Positions 39,801 through 48,974 of a stretch of DNA of 64,000 bases are shown here, piece by piece. The position numbers and the translations under genes were made by a program. The stretch is from Fibrobacteria bacterium (GTDB lineage Bacteria; Fibrobacterota; Fibrobacteria; UBA11236; JADFYW01): contig JADFYW010000008.1 of NCBI GenBank assembly GCA_015232855.1, positions 1 through 64,000 of the forward strand. Direction: 5' to 3'. The first letter of the stretch is position 1, and each line of letters opens with the position of its first letter. Below the pieces are notes generated by a model. It was not told where the DNA came from. It did not search any database and was given only the letters and a program-made list of their open reading frames with translations.

Positions 39801-40552
39801 CTCGTTATTTCCCAAATTTAAAAAAAATAGAAATTGATATAACCTATGTTTGTAACTTGAGGTGTTCTGGCTGTGATCGTTCCTGTACTCAAGCTCCGGC
39901 TAATTTAAATATGCCCATTCAAATGATTGAGGAATTTATTTTTCAAACAGAAGAAAAAGGTATTCAATGGGAGAGTGTTCATGTCTTAGGAGGGGAGCCT
40001 ACTTTACATCCAAATTTTTTCGAAATTATTCGTTTCCTTGATAAATGGTTCACAAAAAATTCTCCAACTACTGAACTTAAAGTTATTAGTAATGGCTACA
40101 GCCAAAATAGTAGAGATATCTTAAGTCTAATCCCTGAAAACTGGCATCATTTTAAATCTTTTAAAAACTCAAATAATCCTCTGTATTTTGAACCTTTTAA
40201 TACTGCCCCAATAGATTTACCCGTTTGGAAAAAGGAGGATTTCTCGAAAGGATGTTGGATTTCCCAATTCTGTGGGATTGGACTTACTCCTCAAGGATAT
40301 TTTCCATGTGCGGTGTCAGGTGGCATAGAACGAATTTTTAGACTTGGAAAAGGATTAACGAATCTACCGCAAAGTGGAGAAATATTCAAAAGTATGTTCC
40401 CTTTTTATTGCCGCTTCTGCGGTCATTTTTTCCAAGATCAATATTATCCTCGCACGGAACGAAAAATCATTGGTGTTGATATCGCGAATATTTCTCATTC
40501 TTGGAAAGAAGCCTATTCTTTCTGGAGAGAGAAAGGGCCTATTGTATCTTAA
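36797..40552 (+). CDS. Multidomain protein: GT2 - kinase-like - GT-like - GT2 - radical SAM (SPASM/twitch-like C-terminus)
   Basis: FLLDDSS/GRLDADD; FVLGWGKESIVYK + VCLDFADYN + FYFDIG; LQLDCDVMICRR; IIVDDAS/ILDMDDC; CNLRCSGC with HVLGGEPTLHP; C-terminal CWISQFC...C and CRFC cysteines. Confidence 0.85.
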   Translation: MKSMSLAKFKDHLSGHKLHYNSENVFNAEIVVSVAMKNARQSIRQCLLSILNQQKVSDIAIFLLDDSSEDKWDEKIIDLLRSPQLVLYQCHEGKITRIRNLQLKLAKEIFPLCRWFGRLDADDQLAHRYSIFETLEPVLNKKTPFKWVLAGNTLKLDGKLLKRRNFPSESLLTRKGLLKVTFEMSHGIPEAELPSCNLWLHKELNVTYPSVLSGEDHWLVAFLLFYKSNIGLLRTTTTYACYNLEGIATTNARQSNSFLYSRQLLHNSVLNWLNTHNNNGKEFVLGWGKESIVYKKCDYIFKIFNEGILTEKQVDWLKVNLRSPYFPVPTWKKENHHWIAKYTFQEMKPLETLSQKAISRFIQYCLNHNIVCLDFADYNCGSVNGEVFYFDIGRDIQSFKITYFRDMCARIYVLFILKWTHYELKKNTKRFRDNEEALKNIPGFEEFYKKELTLWISSQQKNEHLPLLTNQVKRSDKVSLLIKSCAMDAPTFEIQIHHILEQLCETQRYFELILLIDSRRQNFLREHNSGNYDKVVKISQNLLREGKIDRLLIAPDSQDKQLVEKVYKHWFGVHSKQTHTFKGVPIFSQLWAFEQVHTRYVLQLDCDVMICRRNQKHDYLHDMLTVIQEESVLSVGFNIPHSIDSKFIDYHSPYGGFTPEVRFGLLDLERIKSKRPFPNTTHEGFLTKTWYRSIEQFQKQNGLKSLRGGSSESYYIHPPNLYKNDIFYYLRLMDLVEQDQLPEIQYGKWDIIGSLNDWKYPSRNEELIVLIMGRNTNRYQQERCLNSLFAQRFNGWGAIIVDDASAQKSQIHLINLISQYKKQVTLVNRKTRYGKAKNEWELLNEICINPESQIIILDMDDCFIHSRVLDRIYIEYKKGYEIILGGMFRSDKPIKRYKVRFDDVNKPDAGNIWIHLRSFRFCLFSRLTTENLKIDGKWAAFCDDFAMMIPMVKQASQHIMIEEYLYLHERSTPNTKTTRHIKDKEIFHFTKSKSRAFKKRATRYFPNLKKIEIDITYVCNLRCSGCDRSCTQAPANLNMPIQMIEEFIFQTEEKGIQWESVHVLGGEPTLHPNFFEIIRFLDKWFTKNSPTTELKVISNGYSQNSRDILSLIPENWHHFKSFKNSNNPLYFEPFNTAPIDLPVWKKEDFSKGCWISQFCGIGLTPQGYFPCAVSGGIERIFRLGKGLTNLPQSGEIFKSMFPFYCRFCGHFFQDQYYPRTERKIIGVDIANISHSWKEAYSFWREKGPIVS

Positions 40553-40661
40553 CAGGGCTGTGAGGCAAGAGAGTTTATTGAAACTCATGAGATTGCGTCA
40601 CTCCCTGTTGATGTTAACAACTTTCATATTTAATTTACTCATTGTAATTGAAAAGATTAAC

Positions 40662-42074
40662 TTATTCTTTAACCCTTTTCAGATTCACAATATAGAGACC
40701 GTTGGGAATATTGTTTTTTAATAACGAAAGTCTCTTGCTCTCAGCACGGTTATGTTTTACCAAAACCTTCCCGTTGAGATCTCTTATAGTCACATTATAA
40801 CTACCAGATGATGGAATAGAAAGTACACCGTTTTCAATCATTTGCAGCTGATTTAATGAATTTTTATTCGTATTTTTAATAGGGGAGACGGTAGTTATTT
40901 CCCTTTCGGTCATAAGTTTACGAAGGTATAAGTCATTTCCATTGCGAAATAAAATAATTACACCGCGCCCAGGTATATCAGCAACTGATGGGCCCGTACG
41001 AAAACAAGTCTGCATTTCGTCTCCTTCACTGTAAATCCGTTGTAAAGAAGCATTCCAGGCATTATTTTCATGTACATAATAATAGGCATTACTATCACCT
41101 GAATTCATTCCGACAACGACAACGGCTCCTGTGGCATCGTCAAATGTAAGATTCGGGTGAATATTATTTTCTGTGAAACGAACCGAATTAGGAAAGTCTC
41201 CCATGTACTGGGCAGAGTCAAAGCTCTGCATATCGTTACTAATAGCAGTCCAGATACCTGCCGGACCGGGATACTCCATACGTACACCGCCGGTGGCAGC
41301 TATACGGCCATCAGCGCTGAGTGCAAAATTATGCCCTTCATGAAGAAAAGTGCTTATTGCCAGGGCATTGGCACAGGTTCCCCCGGTAAAGTCTTCACCA
41401 ACTTCAGCAGGACCTGCAATGCAGGGGTTTACTTCCATATTGTAGTACATCAGGTAAAACTTCCCGTTGAGTTCCCTCACTTTGGGAGCGCCTTCATGAT
41501 TGGATTGGGGTACAATCTTGAGATCGCCCCATACGCCGTCTTTACTTCGCCAGCGATAAAAAGCGTTTTCTGTGTCTGTAGAACCCACAACCCAATGACA
41601 AACCAGCACATTTCCCGCAGAGTCAACAGCAACATCACAGTGAAAGGCCCTTCTTACGTTTATTTCATCTGCATCAACAATCTTTTCGGGTGTGATCCAG
41701 TTATCATCTTTTTTTGTAGTATACCAGGATGTTTTGGCCCCTGAGGCAATGCCTATTTGGTAGACAACATGAGGTGTACCATCATACCCAACACTCATTC
41801 TGGCTTCCCATACATTTTGATCGGTTGAAAACGTTTCTTCTGGCCCCAGACTATCTGGTGCCGGCCCCATACGGTATTTGCAACCTGAGTATATTACATG
41901 GATAGCGCCATTAGCCTCTACATCTACCCAACCTTGCGCGTGAGCTTGTGGGCCTTCTTCCGTAGAGTAAGATGGGATACCATGGGCGACGAGGTAGGCT
42001 TGTTCCAGTGTTGCCGCCAATAAAGGAATAATGGCTGACAAACAGATTATCGATATTTTCCGCAAGGTGTACAT
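40662..42074 (-). CDS. Secreted beta-propeller/sialidase-like protein with T9SS-like C-terminal tail
   Basis: Signal peptide; repeated blade-like segments; tail SIPSSGSYNVTIRDLNGKVLVKHNRAESKRLSLLKNNIPNGLYIVNLKR. Confidence 0.7.
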   Translation of the reverse strand: MYTLRKISIICLSAIIPLLAATLEQAYLVAHGIPSYSTEEGPQAHAQGWVDVEANGAIHVIYSGCKYRMGPAPDSLGPEETFSTDQNVWEARMSVGYDGTPHVVYQIGIASGAKTSWYTTKKDDNWITPEKIVDADEINVRRAFHCDVAVDSAGNVLVCHWVVGSTDTENAFYRWRSKDGVWGDLKIVPQSNHEGAPKVRELNGKFYLMYYNMEVNPCIAGPAEVGEDFTGGTCANALAISTFLHEGHNFALSADGRIAATGGVRMEYPGPAGIWTAISNDMQSFDSAQYMGDFPNSVRFTENNIHPNLTFDDATGAVVVVGMNSGDSNAYYYVHENNAWNASLQRIYSEGDEMQTCFRTGPSVADIPGRGVIILFRNGNDLYLRKLMTEREITTVSPIKNTNKNSLNQLQMIENGVLSIPSSGSYNVTIRDLNGKVLVKHNRAESKRLSLLKNNIPNGLYIVNLKRVKE

Positions 42075-42367
42075 AGTTTTACCGGGTTATGTTGAAAATG
42101 ATTTGTAGTTCTTTTTTAAGCTAACGAATAGAAATTTTGATTTTTTGTCCATCGCACATCCAATCTAATTCTATGCACAAAACCCGGCAAAACTATTTGG
42201 GTTTTCCTAAAATTCTTCTTCCCAGTTGGTAATTCCTGAGCATGAGGATACATTTTCTAATAATTTGTGAATAATTGAACATATTAGAAGAGGTATGATT
42301 TATATTAAGTATATTTTGGTGAAATAAGCTGTGGAATTCTACCTATTAAATGGTTTAGAGGGGGAAT

Positions 42368-42649
42368 ATGAAAATTATCAACAATTCTATTCTAAGGAAA
42401 TATTTTCTTTTATTTACTCTTATTTTGTTTACCAGTAGTTGGGGAAAAGCTGTTATCATGCAACCCCGTATTTATTTTGCCGATTCGTCCTGGAATGAAA
42501 TCACAAATCTAACCGGGCACGAAGACAGTCTATCCACAAGAAAGTATGAGTTAATTTTGGAACATGGAAAAAATATTCCAAAAGGTGTATATGCATTTAT
42601 CCTTTCCATGAACGACGTACAATATCACACCCTTGTACATATTCAATAA
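42368..42649 (+). CDS. Small secreted protein
   Basis: Signal peptide; stop overlaps the next start (TAATG). Confidence 0.5.
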   Translation: MKIINNSILRKYFLLFTLILFTSSWGKAVIMQPRIYFADSSWNEITNLTGHEDSLSTRKYELILEHGKNIPKGVYAFILSMNDVQYHTLVHIQ

Positions 42650-43428
42650 TGCCTGGTGATAAAAACATGCTGCTTAAATTACTTTTAGGTACCGGATGTA
42701 CCTTAATCGTTTTCATGATTTATAGCTGCAAAATAACATCTAGTTATGCGTCATATGAAAACGTTTACCAATCTGATAATTTTATCGTTTATTATGATGA
42801 TGAAATATTTTCCGAAAAAGAAGTCATCAGATTTACTGTAAAAAAAGAACGGATGCTGACAATTATCACTTCTACTTTGGAAGAAAATATTTCAGAAAAA
42901 ATCGTTACTAATCTCATTAATGGATGTTGTGGAGGTTATACGAGAAGCAGTACCGGAGAAATCTATGAGTACCCTGATTACGTGCCTTATGATAAGGGCC
43001 ATGAGATTGTACACGCGGTAGTACATAAAACTTTAGATCGTTCTCTCTTTGGGTTTTTTCGGGAAGGAATGGCGGAAGCATTAGAAGTGCATCCCGACCA
43101 GTCCAATGCTATTGAGCGCTTTTTCAAAAGCTATGCAAGTACAATTGATAACCTGTATTTTGACAAGCAAAAAAGCAGTGAGTATCAGTCTATCTATGAC
43201 GAGATAGTGAAATACGAGTTTGACTATAGTTATTTCAGTTATATGAGAGCCGGCGCTTTTGTTCAGTACCTTATCAATGAGGTGGGAACAGATACATTTA
43301 AAACCTTCTATAATCAAACAGCAACCTATAGAAGTCAGGATGAATTCAACACAATATTTAGTGATGCTTTTGGGAAGTCCCTCGAGACAATGGAAAATGA
43401 ATTCATCCGAAAGTATTCTCTCTATTAA
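42649..43428 (+). CDS. Lipoprotein zinc metalloprotease (gluzincin/Peptidase_MA-like)
   Basis: Lipobox FMIYSC; HEIVH (HExxH) motif plus FREGMAEALE downstream glutamate. Confidence 0.75.
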   Translation: MPGDKNMLLKLLLGTGCTLIVFMIYSCKITSSYASYENVYQSDNFIVYYDDEIFSEKEVIRFTVKKERMLTIITSTLEENISEKIVTNLINGCCGGYTRSSTGEIYEYPDYVPYDKGHEIVHAVVHKTLDRSLFGFFREGMAEALEVHPDQSNAIERFFKSYASTIDNLYFDKQKSSEYQSIYDEIVKYEFDYSYFSYMRAGAFVQYLINEVGTDTFKTFYNQTATYRSQDEFNTIFSDAFGKSLETMENEFIRKYSLY

Positions 43429-43451
43429 TTAGTGCAATAAAAAGGCCGATT

Positions 43452-45428
43452 ATGAAAATAAAATTATTACATCATTCAGTAAAAAAGAAACTTTTACTGT
43501 TGTGTTTATTTATTTTAGTGTTATTGTATACTGCTTGCAATGACCAGGTATCATTGAATCTACCTGATAACGAGGAGTATTCAACGGTGACTGGATATGT
43601 CACACCAACGGGAGTTTCCGGAACGGTATATCTGTTTGAAACAGGAGTTATTGATTCTGCGGAATTGGACGATGAGACAGGCTATTTTTCTTTTGATAGT
43701 ATACCCTATGGTTCTTATTACATACGGGTAAAGGCTGATGATTATGCCGAATATAACAAATACCTTTCCATAAACTCCCGAACAACGGTTATGAGTACCA
43801 TTATGCTGGACAAAATTTCAGGTTTGATAAGTCGCCAATGGCCTACTGAAAATACCGAATTAAACCAAACATTCATGGCAGATAATGACTATGACATCGG
43901 GGATTCAACCGTGAGTTTTAAAATTTATTTTAACAAAAAAATGGATGAACCAAGCATTATCAAAGCTTTTACTTCATCGCCCTCACAAAATAACCTGGGA
44001 ATCAAATTAACCTATGAAACAGAAAATAATAATAATTTCTTAAAAATTTCCGTTCCCATACTAAATCTTTTTCATAATGCCGAGGTTTCTTTTTCCCTGG
44101 GAAAAGATGCAAAGGATGTATTCGGTAATAATCTAGATAACGCTTATACGATGGTTTTTCCCGTTGATACATCCTATCTGGCACAGATACAGACAGATCT
44201 CATTATAAGGCAAGTAAATCCCCAGCATGATGCTGTTTCAGTTAGTCCATCAAAAACAATAACCGTATATTTTCATAAAAAAATGGTAGAAAAGAATGTG
44301 GAAAACGCCTTTTTTATAAAACCAGAAAAGCCGGCCAACTTCTTTTGGAACACAGGCTCTAGCGGAGCAACAAGTGTTGAAATTAAATTTGCTACTCCTC
44401 TGGTAAGCGCTACATCATATACCTATGGATTTAAGGCGGGTATTTGTTCAAAAGATTCGTTGTGCACGAGTGAAGATCTTTCCTATTCTTTTCAAACGAC
44501 TTCTATCCAATTATCCAACTATAAACCTTATAGCGGAGTCCCAGACTTCCCCCTTGATTCCGTTTTTTATTACCGATTTACCGCAACAATGGATCTGGAA
44601 AAATTCAAGGAATCCTTTCATATTTCGCCAGAAGTTGATTCCCTGGATTTTGAATATTATAGCTATTATACTACGACCATCCATGTATATCATTCTTTGC
44701 TTGAAGAAAATAAAGCGTATACCATCACCATTGATTCATCATGCCTGGGAGTGACGGGCGACAATCCAGGAATTTACCTGCAGCAGAAGTTTACCACCGG
44801 AGGCTCAGTAATGGGGACTCAGCAGCAGGAAAATGAAATCCGAGTATCGCCTTCTGATAGTACTGATTATATTAATACAGGTAGTTATATAACTATAGCT
44901 TTTCCAGATAGTATGAACATCAATTCAGTACTAGAGCATTACCATCTCGAACCCTATGTGCCAGCCCAGCTTAGCTGGCAATACTATTCAGAAGATCACC
45001 AGTTAAGGATAACTCCAGTGCAGCGGTTAAAGGCGAATACCCTTTATACTATAACCCTGGACCGGGGCTATAAAAATATTCAGGGGGATTCTTTTGACAC
45101 TTTTACGGCCTATGTAAAAACGTACCCGCTTTCTCTCCAGGAATTTTTACCACAGACCGGTCGCATAAATATTGATGTTGACAAAAACTTATCCTATGAA
45201 TTTTCTTCGGCAATAGACTCTCTTTCTTTTGCAGAAAATTTTGTTATTGAACCAGAACCCGATTCGTTAAGGTTTGTTTTTGACAGTTACGAAAAGGAGG
45301 TCACCGTCAGGCATTCCTCTTTTGATAGAGAAACAACTTATAAAGTTACCCTTGGCCAGGGAATTACTGACCTTTACGGTGCTCCTCTCTATAAAAGTTA
45401 TTCACTTGAATTTACTACCATGAAATGA
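43452..45428 (+). CDS. Lipoprotein with CarboxypepD_reg-like N-terminus and Big_5 Ig-like repeats
   Basis: Lipobox LLYTAC; repeated VSPSKTITVYFHKKM / PLDSVFYYRFTATMD / PSDSTDYINTGSYITIAFPDSMN units. Confidence 0.8.
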   Translation: MKIKLLHHSVKKKLLLLCLFILVLLYTACNDQVSLNLPDNEEYSTVTGYVTPTGVSGTVYLFETGVIDSAELDDETGYFSFDSIPYGSYYIRVKADDYAEYNKYLSINSRTTVMSTIMLDKISGLISRQWPTENTELNQTFMADNDYDIGDSTVSFKIYFNKKMDEPSIIKAFTSSPSQNNLGIKLTYETENNNNFLKISVPILNLFHNAEVSFSLGKDAKDVFGNNLDNAYTMVFPVDTSYLAQIQTDLIIRQVNPQHDAVSVSPSKTITVYFHKKMVEKNVENAFFIKPEKPANFFWNTGSSGATSVEIKFATPLVSATSYTYGFKAGICSKDSLCTSEDLSYSFQTTSIQLSNYKPYSGVPDFPLDSVFYYRFTATMDLEKFKESFHISPEVDSLDFEYYSYYTTTIHVYHSLLEENKAYTITIDSSCLGVTGDNPGIYLQQKFTTGGSVMGTQQQENEIRVSPSDSTDYINTGSYITIAFPDSMNINSVLEHYHLEPYVPAQLSWQYYSEDHQLRITPVQRLKANTLYTITLDRGYKNIQGDSFDTFTAYVKTYPLSLQEFLPQTGRINIDVDKNLSYEFSSAIDSLSFAENFVIEPEPDSLRFVFDSYEKEVTVRHSSFDRETTYKVTLGQGITDLYGAPLYKSYSLEFTTMK

Positions 45429-45438
45429 TTTCTTTTTG

Positions 45439-46827
45439 ATGAAAAAACCCGTTTCATTTTTTTCCGTTACCATAATGGTAATACTGAGCTGGATATACCA
45501 TGGGTTTACAGCTGGTGAACTTGTGTCCCCTGTCTTTAAGGCAGCGGTTTCGGAGGAAAGTGCTTCCTGGGGCAGCATGGAACTGCAGTATGGTTTTATA
45601 GATATTGAAAAATTTTCGCTCATCGCCTCGATTGATCAGATACCTGTTCACACTGGAATTCTTTCCTATTACAGCACGACGAGCTACTGGAAAAATCAGC
45701 CGTTTGACCTTCCGCGTCAGGCACTTTTTTATTCACTTCCGGTAGGACAACATACCCTTTCCCTGGGTTTGGAATATAGTTATCAATATTCTGACTATAA
45801 ATATTTTGGTGACCATGAATATTGTTATGACTGGGATGAAGGTGAGTGTGTGGATGATGTCCATTACCAATATTTAAATCAGGCTGATAACCGTATGAAT
45901 CATTATGTACTGGAAGCAGGTGAAATGTGGCGCTTGAACAAAGTCAGTAGTTTGCTTGCTTCAGCCCGGGTAGGCTATAATCAACAGGCAGGCTTTTCAT
46001 ATTACGAAAATTATTATGCAGATGCTTCTGATGGCAAAATTCCCCATGGCACTGCTGAATACCGAAACTACAACGAAGGTGACTATGACATGGATTATCA
46101 GGTAAATCTGGGATATTGGAAAAAAAATATCTTTGGTTTGGAAAAGGGCTCATTGTTATGGCGGGTATCAGGTAACTATTCTCATTCTTATTATAAACCT
46201 GTTATACAGAGAGGTTTTGAACCCTATTATAATCCTTCTGACAATCAGAATCCAATAACGGTAAAATTTATTGGTTCTGATTCCAGAATGATGAAATTGG
46301 AAACAGAACTTGCCTACGGCGAGTCGTATTTCGAACGGGTCCCTTTAGACCGGCCGCTCCGAAAGGGATGGTTGAATACCTATTTGGCCATTCCGAGGTT
46401 TGGTATTCGCTTGGGAACAATTACCAGGGATTATGATCGTCCCACTATTATCCGCTGGCAGCGGGAAGACGGGTATTCCTGGGGATATACAGAACCAAAA
46501 TCACATACTTTTTATCTGAATGCGGCCTTATTCGGGCATGTAAGATTGTATATGTTGAAACATCTGTATATGGATATTGTGGTAAATTCAGAAAATCTTC
46601 TGCAATTTTTTCAGGATTACCGGATATACGAAGAAGATGCCATCGTTGATTGGCATATTGGGTATCAACAGGTTATTAAAAAAAAGATAATTTTTGATGT
46701 AGGTGTTTTGTTTACCAAAATGGAAATAGACGGCTGGAGTAACTCCCGATGGCAATCTCAGCCATCTTTTTCCCTTGATAATAAGCCTTTTGGTTACCTC
46801 TATCTAAAAGCAAGCCTGCTGAGATAA
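45439..46827 (+). CDS. Outer-membrane beta-barrel-like protein
   Basis: Signal peptide; aromatic-rich alternating strands; 8-10 bp after the previous gene. Confidence 0.55.
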   Translation: MKKPVSFFSVTIMVILSWIYHGFTAGELVSPVFKAAVSEESASWGSMELQYGFIDIEKFSLIASIDQIPVHTGILSYYSTTSYWKNQPFDLPRQALFYSLPVGQHTLSLGLEYSYQYSDYKYFGDHEYCYDWDEGECVDDVHYQYLNQADNRMNHYVLEAGEMWRLNKVSSLLASARVGYNQQAGFSYYENYYADASDGKIPHGTAEYRNYNEGDYDMDYQVNLGYWKKNIFGLEKGSLLWRVSGNYSHSYYKPVIQRGFEPYYNPSDNQNPITVKFIGSDSRMMKLETELAYGESYFERVPLDRPLRKGWLNTYLAIPRFGIRLGTITRDYDRPTIIRWQREDGYSWGYTEPKSHTFYLNAALFGHVRLYMLKHLYMDIVVNSENLLQFFQDYRIYEEDAIVDWHIGYQQVIKKKIIFDVGVLFTKMEIDGWSNSRWQSQPSFSLDNKPFGYLYLKASLLR

Positions 46828-46853
46828 TTGTGAGATACGGGTTCAATTAACCT

Positions 46854-48599
46854 TTAAACAGGAAATTCCCGGTTCCAGTCTTCCCTATCATTGTCAGTCT
46901 TCTTTTTCTTATCCATGATGCTAATGTTCCGCACAAGCTTGGCAATGTTCCGGTACATGGTATGCAGATATTTAAAAGACTCAATCATGTCTGTTTCCAA
47001 TTTGTATGCCTGCAGCCTGTTAGGCTCTTTTTGACATAATCTGACAGCGAGATGTTGACGGGCTTCTTTCAGTAAGGCATTGAATTCCTTCTTAGCGGTG
47101 AGCGCCTTTTCTGCTTTATATTCATCAGAAGACTCAATGGAATCTACGGCAAAATTTCCGGTTGAACATAATTTTTTGTGGATGGAATCCAGATAATCCA
47201 GAGTACCGGGGCTAACTATTACGTTCCCCTTCATACATTCTTCTGCATTATACAGAAGGTTATTTTCAATTATGTCGCCAATTCTCTCAAATACATTGGC
47301 TATGGCAAGGTAATGATACGCAAGCCGGGTTTGCCGCTCAGTGAGTTCTTCAGCAGAGAGCGTTCTCAGATAATCTACAATAGCCACATAAAGCTTGTCC
47401 GCATCTCCTTCCATGGCCTTGAGCTTTTGGATAAGCACCTTATTTTTACTTGTTATTGCCGCATAGGACCTTTGCATCATTTGCAATACCGATTGACCAA
47501 GCCGGGAAAGCTCTCTACGGGCGCTATCTAAAGCAAGTTCAGGCTGGCTAATAAAAATAGGGTCAAGGAATTGGGGCTCTACCAGCGCCTTTTTCTTTAC
47601 AGGCTTAGAGGGGATAATCTTATCAACTAATTTTATAAATTGATTTGTAAATCCGAGGAAAAGAAAGGCATTCACCACATTAAAAATGGTATGTGCATTA
47701 GCAATCTGACGGGGCGTTTCTATTCCCAGTCTTGCCATACCTGTTAATCCCTCGGCCACAGGAGATATTTCACGAACGAGAGAGGCAAACGAAGATATAA
47801 AGGGCAGCCAGAGCAGTACGCCAACAACTTTAAATATAACATGAATTAAAGCTGCTTTTACCGCTTCTCTCGGCTTACCGAGAGCCGCCAGCACAGCGGT
47901 AATACAGGTTCCTATATTTGAACCGAGTACGAGTGCAATACCTGCTTCCAGTGAAACAAACCCCTGGTTTGCAAGCACAATAATGATACCAATAGTAGCG
48001 GATGAACTTTGTACGATAGCGGTGAAAATCGTAGCAATGAGTATCCCCATCAATGGATTCTGGAGATTACACATCAGTTCAATAAAAGGAGCAAATTCAC
48101 GCAGAGGACTGGTACCATTACTCATTATCTGCATACCGAAAAAGATAAATCCCAGGCTCATGAGGACAACAGCGTATTGTTTAAACCGTTCTTTCTTGAT
48201 AACTATTTCCAGGAGAAACCCGGAAGCCAGCATTAAAAGCCCATACTTTGATATTTTAAAGGCAATGATCTGGGCAGTAATGGTCGTCCCGATGTTGGCG
48301 CCAAGTATAACACCTACAGACTGCGCCGCGGTCATGAGCCCGGCACTGATAAACCCCACCATAAGCACCGTGGTAACGGAGGAGCTTTGAATAATAGCGG
48401 TAATTGCCGCTCCGGCAAGCATACCCGTAAACCGATTCTTGGTAAGTTGGGCAAGAATTGTTTTAATGCCGTTACCCGCTGCCGCCTTCAAGCCTTCGGT
48501 GAGTTTGTCCATGCCATATAAAAATAAGGCCAGCCCTCCGAAAAGTTCAATTATAATCTTTCCATATTCCAGGGTTGTAGGTGCGGTTGACGTATCCAT
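46854..48599 (-). CDS. Na/Pi cotransporter family protein with PhoU-like C-terminal domain
   Basis: GLALFLYGMDKLTEGLKAAAGNGIKTILAQLTKNRFTGMLAGAAITAIIQSSSVTTVLMVGF duplicated QSSS motif. Confidence 0.93.
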   Translation of the reverse strand: MDTSTAPTTLEYGKIIIELFGGLALFLYGMDKLTEGLKAAAGNGIKTILAQLTKNRFTGMLAGAAITAIIQSSSVTTVLMVGFISAGLMTAAQSVGVILGANIGTTITAQIIAFKISKYGLLMLASGFLLEIVIKKERFKQYAVVLMSLGFIFFGMQIMSNGTSPLREFAPFIELMCNLQNPLMGILIATIFTAIVQSSSATIGIIIVLANQGFVSLEAGIALVLGSNIGTCITAVLAALGKPREAVKAALIHVIFKVVGVLLWLPFISSFASLVREISPVAEGLTGMARLGIETPRQIANAHTIFNVVNAFLFLGFTNQFIKLVDKIIPSKPVKKKALVEPQFLDPIFISQPELALDSARRELSRLGQSVLQMMQRSYAAITSKNKVLIQKLKAMEGDADKLYVAIVDYLRTLSAEELTERQTRLAYHYLAIANVFERIGDIIENNLLYNAEECMKGNVIVSPGTLDYLDSIHKKLCSTGNFAVDSIESSDEYKAEKALTAKKEFNALLKEARQHLAVRLCQKEPNRLQAYKLETDMIESFKYLHTMYRNIAKLVRNISIMDKKKKTDNDREDWNREFPV

Positions 48600-48939
48600 A
48601 AAAGGTTAATTCTGCTCCAATAAGTTAATATGCCTATTAACTATTATATTGTTTCTTCTCATTGGATGGGTAGCTTTTTTTGAATGTAAAAATAATGGGA
48701 AATAGTAAACATATTGAGGTGTTTTGGAATTTAAGCCCCAAATTTGTTTGCGGTTTGCCGTTATTATCCAATCTTTTTGAAGTTTTTGAAAATCAAGGCA
48801 GAAAGTTACTTTGGCACCGTTCGTTGTCTAAAATTACATTTTTCATAAAACAAACTTTTATTCGTTCTGAAGGAAAATTGTTATTTAAAAAATGTTTATA
48901 TAGAAACATTACAAATACTGTGAATATTTAGTAATTTTA

Positions 48940-48957
48940 TAGTATCAAATGATACTA
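48940..48957. promoter_or_regulatory. Palindromic operator candidate TAGTATCA-AA-TGATACTA
   Basis: Perfect 8-bp arms, ending 17 bp before the Fic start codon. Confidence 0.55.
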
Positions 48958-48974
48958 TCATCACAGGATTAATT

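Noticed and set aside
42315-42323. TTTGGTGAA half-site resembling the glpK/tssA dyad
   Set aside because: A single 9-bp half-site without a partner is expected by chance.
48680-48931. 83-aa ORF upstream of Fic
   Set aside because: No recognisable family; AT-rich intergenic composition. An antitoxin partner was considered but no supporting motif is visible.
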